A stretch of DNA of 64,000 nt from Rhynchonema sp. JSB1_4 (lineage: Eukaryota > Nematoda > Chromadorea > Monhysterida > Xyalidae), in contig JASAMV010008409.1 of assembly GCA_030248065.1 (NCBI GenBank), forward strand, positions 25,743 through 89,742, given 5' to 3'. Shown here piece after piece: positions 12,001-23,146 of the stretch (position 1 is its first letter; every line of letters starts with the position of its first letter). Position numbers and translations under genes: made by a program. The notes beneath the pieces were generated by a model. It ran no database searches. It saw only the letters and a program-made list of their open reading frames with translations, and was not told the DNA's origin.

Positions 12001-15000
12001 GCCTAAGCTTGATACCAAAATCAGCCTAAGCCAATGGAACAAAATAAGCGCTCCGCTCTCTTGGCTCTGCTCTTTTTCACTTTGCTCAAAGTATTTCCTG
12101 CCCAACCCTGCTTTGTCCAATCGCCCGACCACCAATGTGGCTCATACCGTGCGACTTGTTTCTGCTGAATATGTTGCCGTAGGCACCTCTCCATGGCGAT
12201 GACTCTCAATATTGTGAAACCGCAAAAATCCTCATGTTTTTGGAGTGAGGATTTCGGAACGGCAGACCTGTCTTTAATAATCTGTTTTCCACGACTCCGT
12301 ATGTTGTCGCAAATATTTTTCTACCGACTGGAAATCCCAGGTTCCAGACATCACACGCTGTCAAGTCAGAATACGAAGGGCACTGACCACATGTGAAAAA
12401 AATTTTGCAAAAAATGAGCAGCATTAAATTGAAATCAGTTTCATAGTTTTGGGAGAACGTGGCACGCAACATAAGGTATTGGTCGCACAATGACCATATA
12501 AGAATTCATCAAATCAATCCTGATTTTCACGTTCAGTCACTCTTAACCACCGTGCTATTTGTGATTCTCACAAAACATTTTCAGCTGAAAATAATCTAGC
12601 AGAGTACCCACGTTGCTGCGTGTCTGAAACATTTTGCTGACTGCATAATGGTTTGTGTGTGATCGCGTAACGCAACGTCACTACCTCGTCACTTTCCTGC
12701 TTCAAGATTCAGGAAAAAAATTGACCAATTCTTATAAAGTCATTGTGCGACCAATAGAACGGCGGCGTTGCTGCTTGACCACACAGAGTTGAATTTGAAC
12801 AAAGTGCCCTCTTCTGACTTTCTTCAGTTTATTCATTTTTTTACCCACGCTAACATGACAATTTAACGACAGCAAAAGTGTGTGTAAGACACCTGTTAAA
12901 AAACAACAAATGAACATAGGAAAGAGAACTATTAAGAATTAACAAAAGCAAGGATACTAAAGTATGTAGTTGACGACAGCGAAAAATAAAACAGGCAGCT
13001 AAACATCTTCTCTTTATGGTGACTTGTACATTGGGCAGCCTATACTTTGTGTCACCAGAAAGAATATCCAGTAATTAGGACGTTTGGCGGCAGATGGGGA
13101 CCAAAATAGCATGAAACAACCATTTACTACATACATACCACATTAGCAACTTAGTTCAACTGTAAAGATATACACAATGTACATATACTGTAAAAAAGTG
13201 GACCGTAATGTGCTAAAATCGCTATTTCAGCTTTGTGGTCGCCACCGCTTGCCAGAAGCATCTGTCGTATCCGATACGAATGCTGCGCACGTGCACGATG
13301 AAGCTGGGAAGCAGTAAGATATTAATTTACGAATTGCCCATTTTGGAATAGTATATAAACTTCGCTGTTTAAAGTTTTTATTTTGTCCAATACATCATGC
13401 CAATACACATGTATTGTACTGAGTGCAGTAATGTTGGTCTGTTTCGCCGCCCTGCTTTCACAGACAGCCCGAGGGCTCCGTCAATGCGAACGCCTCTCGT
13501 AAATTTGCGTCCAAAAAACCCCACCATAGCATAGATCTAATTTCCTTCCAGCCCGATACAATTCCGAAATTCTGCTTTTGGCGTGGCGTGACTTCAGCCC
13601 GGTCGTCTCCGATCCAGATGATGTCGAGCTCACTTATGATGTTTCAAACTGTTCACACACCGATTATAGCTTCGGTGCGTTCATGTCGTCATATACATAG
13701 GGTGGAATTTTCGAAACGGTGTAAAGGTCAGTTGGGCGTAAAGGTCGGTGTAAAGTTCGGTCGAAAGCTCGTAGCTTGGTGTAAACGTGAAACATTGCCT
13801 GTTATTAACGTGGAATGTTTCAAGTTTACACCGAGGTCGATCACACTGAGCTGTCGACCGAGCTTTCCACCGACCTTTACACCCAACTGACCTTTACACC
13901 GTTTCGAAAATATCACCCATAGTGTTCGCTGACTGACTATATTTTTGACGTACAATAGCGTGTTTGCTAGTACTTTGTTCTTCAACCGGGGTAAAGCAAT
14001 CGAGCTTCAGTTACTTTCAGATTAAAACTGGTTACCGTGTTCCTACATAAGTATCAATTTTGTTCTTATGTGAGATTAAAAACGATTGTACATGTACATA
14101 CGGTGTACATACAGTCCCCAGTCTCCAAACAGCCATCCTGTTTTCCCAGGCACGGGTTGTGCATCGGAGAAACCGACAGTGCAAAGGCACCAAACTAACG
14201 TGACGAAACATTGCTTCTCTATTATCCTTCTATTGCCACTTTATCCACCATAAAATCAACACATCTTCTACATGACTGGACTGCAACTGGACCAGCAACG
14301 ATAAATCACACACAAAAGTATTCACGCTTCGTTATCAGTACGTGGGGTTTCTAAGCCCGCGCACTCTAGCCAGAGACACAACATAGACACGCACAAATAT
14401 CGTCACGACACAAACTATGTACCTCATCACCAAATGACCAAGACCTGTGATGGATTTGGTCCAAAAGACAGCAGATGTACATATACTGTACATACAAAAG
14501 AGACCTACATCTCTCCTTGATTTTCAGGCAAATTCAGCTGCATCCAAGCGGATCTGACGTTCGAGGATGCGGCATACGACGCAGCCATCACCACGTATTT
14601 CCCAACCACGATGTTGGTGATGTTGTCGTGGCTGCAATTCTGGATCCCGCTGGATTCCATGATCCTCCGCTCGTTCTCCGCCATTCTGCCCTTCCACATA
14701 TTCGCCCATCACATGGTTAGTGTGGAGGAGAACGTTTGTTATACATTTTCTGATACATACGTCTTTAATTTGGAGTTTTATATCGAGCTGAACAAGGGAT
14801 GAGTGGATCGGATTTGCTCTGGTCAAGGTTATTTTTGTCTAAATTTAGAATATTTTTGTGCAGTTTGAAGTTTATACTTGTGCCGCTAACATACATAGGA
14901 TCGCATACGTGACACTGTTCTCAGGCCCAAATATCATTATAACTGTTGGACTGTTCAAGTGTGTTACTCGTATCTCTATGGACATCAAGATTACAGCCGG

Positions 15001-16495
15001 CAGCATATGACCGACCCCATTAGTTCGCCGAATCTGACGGCTGCTAAAAATTCTAATAAATCCTGTTTTGCCATGCAGAGTGCCGGTCTGGTTGACCTAT
15101 CGCTGGGTGCCGTTCAGTTGTGGTTCGCCTTCTGCCTCATCTACACATTTCTGAGTTTTGCCGAATTCGCAGTCACCGTGCATCGAGCGGCACGAAATCT
15201 ACGGATCGAACGGGCCCCCACACCGGTCGAGTCGAAACACAAGTTCTTGGAGGTAAACGACTGAGGATGTGATCAGAGAAATGCGGAATTGCGAATTCTA
15301 TTCCGCATTTACGTGATCGCTGCTTTAGTGGGAGAATGAAATGGTGATTGAAGCTTTTTCCGAATCAGACCCCAAAACTAATCGCAAACGAAATCCGTGA
15401 CAGCGATAGGGGTCTCTGATAGCTCTGTCGTGTCGTACATCAGATAGTAAATATCAAATATGAGCCTGAAGTGTCTCCAGCGCAGACACAGTTGCCTAAT
15501 CCAGCACAATGGATCATTCTACAGGGCCTTAAACCAGAGCCAGGAATAATTAATAACAAATAACAATATTCTTTCTGCGCGATCACTGTTTTTGCCAAGT
15601 TTGAACACTGTCTTGTGATGGTTGTGGTCAGGGTTGGAAAAAAAATTTTTAAACAAGTTTTTTTTAAAAAAATTTTTTTTTAAATTTTTTTAAAAGGTCT
15701 TAGATTCGGGGAAATTTTACCAAATTTGCCTAAAAAACGCGCAAAATCGCGAAAAAATGCAACTTTAATTGACAAGTCACTTTTGTGACTTGGTTTGCAT
15801 CACTTATGCAGGGTGTTTACGCCATTTCGATGCGATCCAACAGTCTGTGCTTGTTATGGACCTATGATTGCTGCTCTGTGGTATCGGACACAACAGTTTG
15901 TGGTCGAATAAGCAAGATTCACTCATAAACCATACAGAATTGAGAATATAAGCTGCAGAAATACTTGACGGGTCGCTGAATCAGTCGTATATGACCGACC
16001 CGATGGGGTATGACATCAAAGTACCATGTACATATAGGTACATGCATACTGTGTCTCATGTATCACAGGAAGGTATAATAACATCATTTGGGGCATCTTA
16101 GATACCAAATACATGCCCCAAAAGTGATTTTGTGAAGAAAATTTTTCGACCCTTGAGAAAAAATGACAAAAAATAACCCCCAAAAAGGCCATTTTTGGAC
16201 GTTTTAGAACATCTTGTTCCCCCGAAAAATTTAAAAAAAAATTTTTTTTTAATTTTTTTTTCAAAAACCTTTTTTTTGCCCAACCCTGGTAGTGGTACAC
16301 AAAATGCTGCAAACGGCCAGCAGTAAATTCATTAAAGTGCTAAAATCCACTCGTTTTCAGGAGGGCCACGTTCCTGAGGGTCTAGGTGATTCGGCGCAGT
16401 ACGATTTGGATACGATCTCACGCTGGCTGTTTCCATTGGTCTTCGTCGCTTTCGTCGGATTCTATTTGCTACTATTTTTGATGATCATCACTTAA
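9014..16495 (+). CDS. Divergent Cys-loop ligand-gated ion channel subunit (glycine/glutamate-chloride-like), 378 aa
   Basis: Nine exons join without a phase break: 9014-9158, 10194-10261, 11227-11293, 11677-11830, 13231-13313, 13552-13674, 14528-14715, 15079-15252, 16361-16495. The order of parts is that of the pentameric channel family: signal peptide; LLTGYDSKVPP; RQKWLDPRL; IWLPH; a 13-residue Cys loop CQKHLSYPIRMLRTC; WRDFSPV; a second cysteine pair CSHTDYSFGKFSC as in GluCl/GlyR; M1 with YFPTTMLVMLSWLQFWI; M3 FAFCLIYTFLSFAEFA; M4 FPLVFVAFVGFYLLLFLMII; stop directly after M4. The cysteine pair and SWxxFW suggest the anion-channel branch. Oddities: no PAR motif or 9' leucine in the M2 segment, no NEK motif, and an M3-M4 loop of only about 45 residues. 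A splice acceptor precedes the start at 8958. Introns carry several MITEs. An extra in-phase exon for a standard M2 could have been missed. Confidence 0.85.
9423..9649. repeat. Fold-back MITE (TTTTCGAAACGGTGTAAAGG family), intron 1 copy
   Basis: Ends GGGTGATATTTTCGAAACGG and CCGTTTCGAAAATTCCGCCC. The arms are tandem GTGTAAAGGTC/GGTGGAAAGCTCGG units in opposite orientation, with TTGAAACATTCC and GGCAATGTTTCACG bracketing the centre. It is nearly the reverse complement of the copy at 13700-13919. Confidence 0.85.
10013..10163 (-). repeat. Dispersed ~150-bp repeat, copy 1
   Basis: Read on the minus strand it begins ACTGAGTGCAGTAATTG and includes TCGCAGACAGACCGAGGCGC and GCGAACGCCTC. The same sequence recurs at 13418-13540 and 41527-41680. 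This copy lies in channel intron 1, ending 30 bases before exon 2. Confidence 0.8.
12479..12754 (+). mobile_element. TA-flanked hairpin MITE (TTGGTCGCACAA family), copy 1
   Basis: Termini TTGGTCGCACAATGACCATA and TCATTGTGCGACCAA are inverted and flanked by TA on both sides, the pattern of Tc1/mariner-derived MITEs. The interior includes CATTTTCAGCTGAAAAT and a central CTGAAACATT. It lies in intron 4 of the channel gene. Confidence 0.85.
13418..13540 (+). repeat. Dispersed ~150-bp repeat, copy 2
   Basis: Begins ACTGAGTGCAGTAATGTTGG and shares CTTTCxCAGACAGxCCGAGG and GCGAACGCCTC with the copies at 10013 and 41527. It ends 12 bases before channel exon 6, so two of three copies abut exons of the same gene. 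Confidence 0.8.
13700..13919. repeat. Fold-back MITE (TTTTCGAAACGGTGTAAAGG family), intron 6 copy
   Basis: Inverted copy of the 9423-9649 element within the same gene, with the same termini, same repeated arm units and same central pair of TGAAACAT/ATGTTTCA octamers. Confidence 0.85.
15629..16288. mobile_element. hAT-type non-autonomous element (CAGGGTTGG family), copy 2
   Basis: Termini CAGGGTTGG and CCAACCCTG, with 8-bp duplications GTTGTGGT (15621-15628) and GTAGTGGT (16289-16296) matching at 7 of 8. The interior is nearly the same as the copy at 22446-23138. Inserted in the last intron of the channel gene. Confidence 0.92.
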
Positions 16496-16643
16496 ATGAA
16501 AAATTCTTCGATTTTTTAAATTGGCCACAGACGAACTTAAAATCTTGTGTCACTCTCACGAATCAGAATTTCAGAATGTGTTTTTTCACTTGATTTACGA
16601 AGGTTTTGTGCAGAAATGTTGCCAATAATTGGCTGCATACATA

Positions 16644-16906
16644 TTGGTCGCACAATCACTATATAAGAATTCATCAAGTCAATCCTGATTTTCACGTTCA
16701 GTCACTCTTAACCACTGTGCCATGTGTGATTCTCACAAAACATTTTCAGCTGAAAATAATCTGGCAGATCAACCACGTTGCCTCAGGTCTGAAACATTCT
16801 CTTTAGCACATGCTTTGTGTGCGATCACGCAACGCAACGTCACTTTCCCTCTTTACGATTCAGGAAAAAAATTTGACCAATTCTTATAAAGTCATTGTGC
16901 GACCAA
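16644..16906 (+). mobile_element. TA-flanked hairpin MITE (TTGGTCGCACAA family), copy 2
   Basis: Termini TTGGTCGCACAATC and CATTGTGCGACCAA, both flanked by TA. Central CTGAAACATT and interior similar to copy 1, about 150 bases downstream of the channel stop codon. Confidence 0.85.
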
Positions 16907-17411
16907 TACCATACAGTGGTACTGTGTCTCTATGTCGTGAATATCGAGAAAAGTCAGCTGGGTGCAGTGCAACTCCGTTCAATCTCAAGTGTACGGTAAC
17001 TAACTAGTATTCTCTGAAGTATTTTCTGTATATTTGGTTGTCGACCAGACAGTTTGCGCCAATGCATTATTTTCGACACTGGTACAATGTTCTGTGCCTT
17101 TTGTATTTTCCCCCTGTATTTGTTTTCTGTTGCCGAGACAAATAAAGTTGCTCACCGGCCGACATAAAAGGGCACTGCCAAATGCCGTCCAAAAACTTCC
17201 CCGTTCTCAGTGTTCGAACGGGATCCCGATCCCGATCCCGATCCCGGGATCCCGGGCCCTTTTTCTGATCCCGATCCCGATCCCGATCCCGTCATTTTGA
17301 AAAAGTCAATCCCGATCCCGATCCCGATCCCGCCCAAAAAAGTACCGGGATCGGGATTAAGTTTTGAGAACAAAAAGTAAAAAATTATGCAATTATAATT
17401 CGCCAAGCTGT

Positions 17412-17770
17412 TGTAAGGGCGCGTCCATGCAAACGCGGGCGCGGGACGCGGGTCAGAAAAATACTCTTATATGTCCAACAACCGCCCCACGTTTGCATGG
17501 CCGCATTTGCGGGTCGCGGTTTGCGAGTCACTTGAAACATTTATTTGGGTGCAACACACAAAAATTAACCAATCAGCGTCCAGCCAACGTCGCAGACTGC
17601 CGGACAGACAGCGCTGATTGGTTCCTTTTTGTGTGTAATGGCTAAATAAATGTTTCAAGAGACCCGCAAACCGGCAAGTACGGCCATACAAACGCGGGGC
17701 GGTCATTGGACATAGAATTATTGCTGACCCGCTGCCCACAATCGTGTTTGCGTGGCCGCGGCCCTAAGAG
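17412..17770. mobile_element. GC-rich fold-back MITE nested in the hAT element
   Basis: The left arm starts TAAGGGCGCGTCCATGCAAA and the right arm ends TTTGCGTGGCCGCGGCCCTA. Complementarity extends about 130 bases, including CTTGAAACATTTATTT against AAATAAATGTTTCAAG and CCAATCAGCG against CGCTGATTGG. Confidence 0.8.
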
Positions 17771-17785
17771 GTGCTCGACGGCTGA

Positions 17786-18052
17786 TTCCGCAAGCGTGAT
17801 GAAACCGCAAGCACCACCAATCGCGAACAAGTCGAGCTAGAACTGAGCGGTTACACAAAGTTGCATCGAACGAAGGGACTCAGCTTCGAGGAAATGTTGT
17901 CATGGTGGGCAACAAATGTGACAAGGTTTCCGCGACTGGCACGTCTAGCTTCCAAAAATCTAAGCGCTCCGCCTACGAGCGTGCCTTCTGAACAGCTCTT
18001 TTCCAGCGCAGCTGATTTGTTTGATGACAAAAGATACTGCTTGAAACCATAA
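17786..18052 (+). pseudogene. hAT transposase C-terminal dimerisation domain, truncated
   Basis: An open frame of 88 codons ending in TAA carries the hAT dimerisation signature in order: VELELSGYTKL, LSWWATNVTRFPRLARLA, then LSAPPTSVPSEQLFSSAAD and DDKRYCLKP. In this family the WW, the xFPxLAxLA block and VPSExxFSxAG form the dimer interface at the extreme C-terminus. The catalytic part and the BED finger are absent and a TGA lies immediately upstream, where the nested MITE interrupts the gene. It is the remnant source protein for the element in which it sits. Confidence 0.9.
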
Positions 18053-18416
18053 AATGGTGAAATGCTTGTCTTTTTGTCAAAGGCTTTGCCACTGATCGAC
18101 TACAATTATGATCTTTGAACTTATCCGTCATTAGCTATTCTCGATTTTGAATCGGCTTTAATCACTGTGCCGGGTGTTTGTCCATGTGTGACAAGCATGT
18201 TTCATGGTTGTCTGTGACATTAACTTGCGTCTTATGCATGAAATGATAAAAACTATGGCTTTTGGACTATCTGGTCAATCCCGATCCCGATCCCGGGATC
18301 CCGGGTTTTCAAAACCGGGATCCCGATCCCGATCCCGATCCCGACAGTTTCTTGATCCCAATCCCGATCCCGATCCCGGGATTAAAAATGAATCCCGTTC
18401 GAACACTGCCCGTTCT

Positions 18417-20871
18417 ATATTGGCAAACTTCAAAAGTGCGCCCACACCCCGCCCCGTACGAATATTTCAGTGGACCCACCAGCGAGTGGCTAATAACGAC
18501 TGTCAGCCAAAGACGCATTTGTCAAGCGATACAATCAGGACAGAAAAAAACGAGCCGTTCGTCGCATTTGGTCATAAAAATGGGCAGCTCTTTGCGTTTG
18601 TTGGGTGCATTTTGTGATGGCGCAAAGTTCAAATAAAACAGAAACATATTCCATGGAAGAAAGAACAACGGATATCATCGGTATGTATTAAAGATCGCAT
18701 AGGTTTTAGGCCTTAATTTGTTTTTAGGCGCTAAAGGCTGATTTGAACATGGTTCCAAGACTGTTTGCCCAGCTGGAAGATTGAGCCCACACCCAAGCCT
18801 TAGTATAAAGCCGAAGTCCAGGCCAACCCTGGGCCGGCCAATGCGCTTGCTGTCTCGCACCCCAGACAATTTTCTACATACCCACGAACATTATTACCTA
18901 CCCAATGCCAATATTTTGAAACGCCGTTCGGGGCATGCCTACCCACTTGTTTGACGCTGCTCCCGCCATTTTGCGAACAAAACGGTAGAGACAAATCGGA
19001 CCTGTGTTCTTTTTTGATGCAGCGGGGAGGAACTGACAAAAAGATGTGAAAGTTCAGGTTCTTATCGTTGTTTGGATCTCGGAACCGAAACCAAACGCGC
19101 GAATCAAGAACCACATTATGCTGAAACTCTTTCTTTATTTTCTTTTTTTTTGCTGTTGGATATAACCGTCGTCGCTTCGGTCGTAAATCACGCGGACGTT
19201 TTGTTTTGTCAGCGTTTAGCGCTCATTTTTTGGGTAATGCGGACACGCAACTTTCGACCAGCCAAGGCAGCTGTGATGCACTACTGAGTGACAGGTGCCA
19301 CTAACCACCATACTTTATGTTGCCTATTAGCAAGAAATGTGCAAAATTGTCAGCGATAAGCACTCGAAAGTTTCCAGGCTGTGTCGTAGAGGCTAAAAAG
19401 GCGGGCGGACTCAAATTGCTCCAACACACTGAAAGTAATGAAATCCTTTCGCTTACTTGTGGAGCTGCAAAAGCTACAGTATCAAATAGCGCTCAGCCTT
19501 TCCAAGCTTTGACAACACATTGAACGTGCTTAGTTTCCTAAATTTACTTTGTCTTTATTTATCCTCTCATCCATCTTGTCTTCAACTCTCAGCAGATATT
19601 TATAATGTCAAGATTATTACGTATTTTTTAAGTGCCCGAACCACCCGAACCTGCAGGTTGTGCACGCATACATATCTGTAGCACGATCTAATTCTTAGCT
19701 TTATTTATCCTGAACAAAGTATGTATGGTGCTTCAGTTATTCTGTGAAAATCGTGAGCGTTGCACATTAGCGCACTTGCACTATAGCTAAAAGCTTCAGG
19801 GCATTAAATTCCAGTCATAAATAACGCTGATTTGCAAAATCGCCTTGCGCACCAAAGTTTTACAAACCTTTTCACCCAACACAAACCGCCGAAAAACCAT
19901 AGATTTTGTTAAGTTGTCCAAAAATTAACCTGTTTCGGTCAAATAAGCGGCAGCTCCTGAGTGGTCAAACAACCTAACGCAAGAATTGATGGTGAAAAAT
20001 ATATATATGTGGTGGATGCCAAAACTAAGGTTTCTTTGCGCCTGCAGCCAATTTGTGTCGGGAAGGGGAAATGAAGTTAACTTCGAATATCCTTTGTGAA
20101 CTGAAACTTTTCGTCCTCCCAAACGATGCTGATTGCTTCTTATGGCATAGCTGATTTTGGCAATCAAGAAGCCCTTTGCTGAAACACATGCAAGTTGGTC
20201 AATAATTTCCCAACAGTGTTTCCACCAATTTCAATCTTTTTGCAATGCGTGTCTTTGTCTCACAAGCCCACTATGCTGCACACCCAGTCAAGTCTAATTT
20301 AACACATCGCATATTTTCCACCAAGCACATCCACCCAAAAACTTCACTGTGTACATAAGTGTATCACAACCGTCGGCATCACCAAACACATACTTAACCA
20401 CGCGTGCAAACAAATATGCGGTAATCTGTCGCTCAGCCGGTGGGTTGGGGGCTAACAGATGAGTATAATTGATTGGCTTGTGTCTGTTGGACGATACACA
20501 CGTTTTGCAAAACCAGATGCATAGAGATTCCGAATGAAGAAAATGGATCATTCTTATGCGCACGCTATGCACATGCCGCTTGGATTTCTTTCAGGCTAAT
20601 TCGTGGTGCTCCATAAGGTTCATGGCCGTAAATAACACAGGTTAGGTACTGTATTTGTGGACACACAACGTCAATACGTTGTCATCGCGATTGAGCAGCA
20701 TGTCGTTGATTGTCTTATTTTCAGTTTCATTGTCTACTTTTTCTGGGAACTCACAATATTGACAACTGAAACAACTTCAAGCATACTGTAGGTACAATTA
20801 CGTAGATCTGTGTGAGCGTGGCCAAGTTACCAACCGAAATCCAGTTCAGCATTATTGGCTTCACTTGAGTA
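18417..20871. other. Intergenic, no gene supported
   Basis: The first 220 bases (to about 18640) have two overlapping open plus frames after a TATTTCAG, without a clear choice. A 92-codon ATG ORF on the minus strand (20294-20572) has no domain and no coding-like composition. Otherwise AT-rich unique sequence. Confidence 0.4.
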
Positions 20872-21142
20872 TTGGTCGCACAATGACTTTATAGGAATTG
20901 GTCAATTTTTTTTCCTGATTCGTAAAGAGGGAAAGTGACGGGGCAATGACGTTGCGTTGCGTGAACGCACACAAAGCATGTAGTAAAGAGAATGTTTCAG
21001 ACCTGCAACGTGCTTGATCTGCCAGATTATTTTTAGCTGAAAATGTTTTGTGAGAATCACAAATAGCACAGTAGTTAAGAGTGACTGAACTTGAAAATCA
21101 GGATTGATTTGATGAATTCTTATATGGTCATTGTGCGACCAA
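20872..21142 (-). mobile_element. Hairpin MITE (TTGGTCGCACAA family), copy 3
   Basis: Inverted termini TTGGTCGCACAATGACTTTA and GTCATTGTGCGACCAA. TA on the left and TG on the right (decayed duplication). Orientation opposite to copies 1 and 2, with central AATGTTTCAG. Confidence 0.85.
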
Positions 21143-21171
21143 TGCCACTCATCACGACGGATCATGTGTTA

Positions 21172-21652
21172 AGGTGGAATAATAGTTGGTCGACGACCTG
21201 TTGCGCCCGAAAGGTCGTCAACGACCAAGCGCCCAAATTTTGAGTTGGTTTTGGGCGCCAAGTCGCGCGGTCGCAGATGGTCGCAACGAATAGAAAGAGA
21301 AAATGAAAAAATAGAATGGCTCTGGCCCCGAGGCTTGCTGCATGAATTCTGACAGTTGAGAACGACTTGTTTTGGTCAGAAAAAAATTATAATAAAGCTA
21401 GGAACTCCATTACGACTAAACTACCGGCAACGCATATCGATTTTATAGCCGACGACCACTTGCAAAGTTGAAATTTTCCAAGTCGTGGTCGCGACCACTT
21501 TTGGTGGTCGCAGCGGGTCGCAGCAGCCTGAGGTCGTCGACACCCAGTTATAGTTGGTCGCGCTCAACTATAACAGGGTGTTAGCGACCACAATGGTCGG
21601 CGGGTCGCTGAGCCCAAAAATTGTGGTCGCGATCCATAATTCCGCCCTTAGT
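21172..21652. repeat. GGTCG-rich fold-back element
   Basis: Ends TTAAGGTGGAATAATAGTTG and TCCATAATTCCGCCCTTAG are inverted. The arms contain many GGTCGC/GCGACC units (TGGTCGACGACC, GTGGTCGCGACCAC), so the single strand could form several nested hairpins. No ORF of note. Confidence 0.7.
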
Positions 21653-21824
21653 TAGTACCTCCAAGTGTTGGCATCCTGAACTCTCACAACCGCACTATTG
21701 TTTTCTGCTGGAAGGCAACATAAAACTATGTAATATGCTACTGCATGGATATACATATCCAGATTCATGGTAAATCAGATTTCGAAAGCTGCTTTGTTTT
21801 TGTCATCAAGTGCACTAGTATATA

Positions 21825-22150
21825 TTGGTCGCGCAACGACTAATGGAGAATTTATCCAAAATTCAAAGGATGGACCCTGATTCAGGCTCAGCCACGCTCA
21901 ACTACCGTTTAACCACTAAGCTACTTGCATGTCCGACAAAACATTTTCATCTGAAAATGTAAACCAGTTGAATAACCACCAGCTGACAGCAACGTGGTTG
22001 TTTTACTGGTTATTTTCAGGTGAAAATGTTTCGTGAGAAATACACAAGTAACTGAGTGGTTAATTAACAGTGGCTGAGCGTAGCAGTTCCTGAATCAGGG
22101 TCCATCCTTTGACTTTTGAATAAATTCTCCATTAGTCATTGTGCGACCAA
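21825..22150. mobile_element. Hairpin MITE (TTGGTCGC family), copy 4, longer variant
   Basis: Termini TTGGTCGCGCAACGACTAAT and ATTAGTCATTGTGCGACCAA. TA precedes the left end. The 326-bp arms are complementary almost throughout (CAAAGGATGGACCCTGATTC left and its inverse near 22090-22110). Confidence 0.85.
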
Positions 22151-22445
22151 CACCTACTGTTCGCAAACAGCACAATTGGAATTAGACCCGACGTATAAGT
22201 ATTACTAAGGCGACGTCAAGAATTTCTATTGAGACTCGGCAAACATCATGCGAGCGAACGCCGATATCGCGTGCACAAAAAGCTCATGAATTCCTAAAAA
22301 CAGAGAGAAGAGCGTCCCCTTCTATTATTCCATTAACACCTCAGCCGCAGACATTACCTGATGTAATAATGAGCACCGTGTTTCGATCCCAAGTTCCATT
22401 TCTGCATGCAGACGTTTCATTACATACAGTATACACAGGTACGCT

Positions 22446-23138
22446 CAGGGTTGGAAAAAAAATTTTTTTAAACAAGTTTTTTTTTAAAAAAAAATTTTTT
22501 TTTAAAAAGTCTCAGATTCGGGGAAATTTTCACAAATTTGCCTAAAAAACGCGCAAAATCGCGAAAAAATGCAACTTTAATTGACAAGTCACTTTTGTGA
22601 CTTGGTTTGCATCACTTATGAAGGGTGTTTACGTCATTTCGATGCGATCCAACACTCTGTGCTTGTTATGGACCTATGATTGCTGCTCTGTGGTATCAGA
22701 CACAACAGTTTGTGGTCGAATAAGCAAGATTCGATCATAAACCATATACTGTAGAATTGAGAACATAAACTGCAGAAATGCTTGTCGGGTCGCTGAATCA
22801 GTCGTATATGACCGACCCGATGGGGTATGACATCAATGTACCATGTAAGTATATGCATACTGTGTCTCATGTATCACGGGAAGGTATAATAACATCATTT
22901 GCGGCATCTTAGATACCAAATACATGCCCCAAAAGTGATTTTGTGAAGAAAATTTTTCGACCCTTGAGAAAAAATGACAAAAAATAACCCCCAAAAAGGC
23001 CATTTTTGGACGTTTTAGAACATTTTGTTCCCCCGAAAAATCTAAAAAAAAATTTTTTTTTAAAAAAAAAATTTTCAAAAACCTTTTTTTTTTAAAAAAA
23101 TTTTTTTTTAAAAAAATTTTTTTTTTGGCCCAACCCTG
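22446..23138. mobile_element. hAT-type non-autonomous element (CAGGGTTGG family), copy 3
   Basis: Termini CAGGGTTGG and CCAACCCTG with a perfect 8-bp duplication GGTACGCT (22438-22445, 23139-23146). Interior nearly identical to the copy at 15629-16288, indicating recent amplification. Confidence 0.95.
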
Positions 23139-23146
23139 GGTACGCT

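Larger units (their letters stand above)
17208..18408 (+). mobile_element. hAT transposon with (GATCCC)n sub-terminal arrays and decayed transposase
   Basis: Inverted termini CAGTGTTCGAACGGGAT and ATCCCGTTCGAACACTG are flanked by a perfect 8-bp duplication CCCGTTCT (17200-17207, 18409-18416), the hAT signature. Inside each terminus is an array of the hexamer GATCCC (17218-17333 and 18277-18384), partly inverted about a central GGGATCCCGGG. The interior keeps a transposase 3' fragment and hosts a second element at 17412-17770. The 1.2-kb length is well short of an autonomous hAT, so it is internally deleted. Confidence 0.9.

Noticed and set aside
14880..15000. Possible alternative M2 exon of the channel (RIAYVTLFSGPNIIITVGLF)
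   Set aside because: Its phase does not fit either neighbouring exon and no donor follows before an in-frame TGA.
17152..18636. ORFs with Gly-Ser or Asp-Pro dipeptide runs
   Set aside because: They translate the GATCCC hexamer arrays of the hAT element, not a structural protein.
20294..20572. 92-codon minus ORF with ATG
   Set aside because: No domain, no coding-like composition and no splice or repeat context; best explained as chance.
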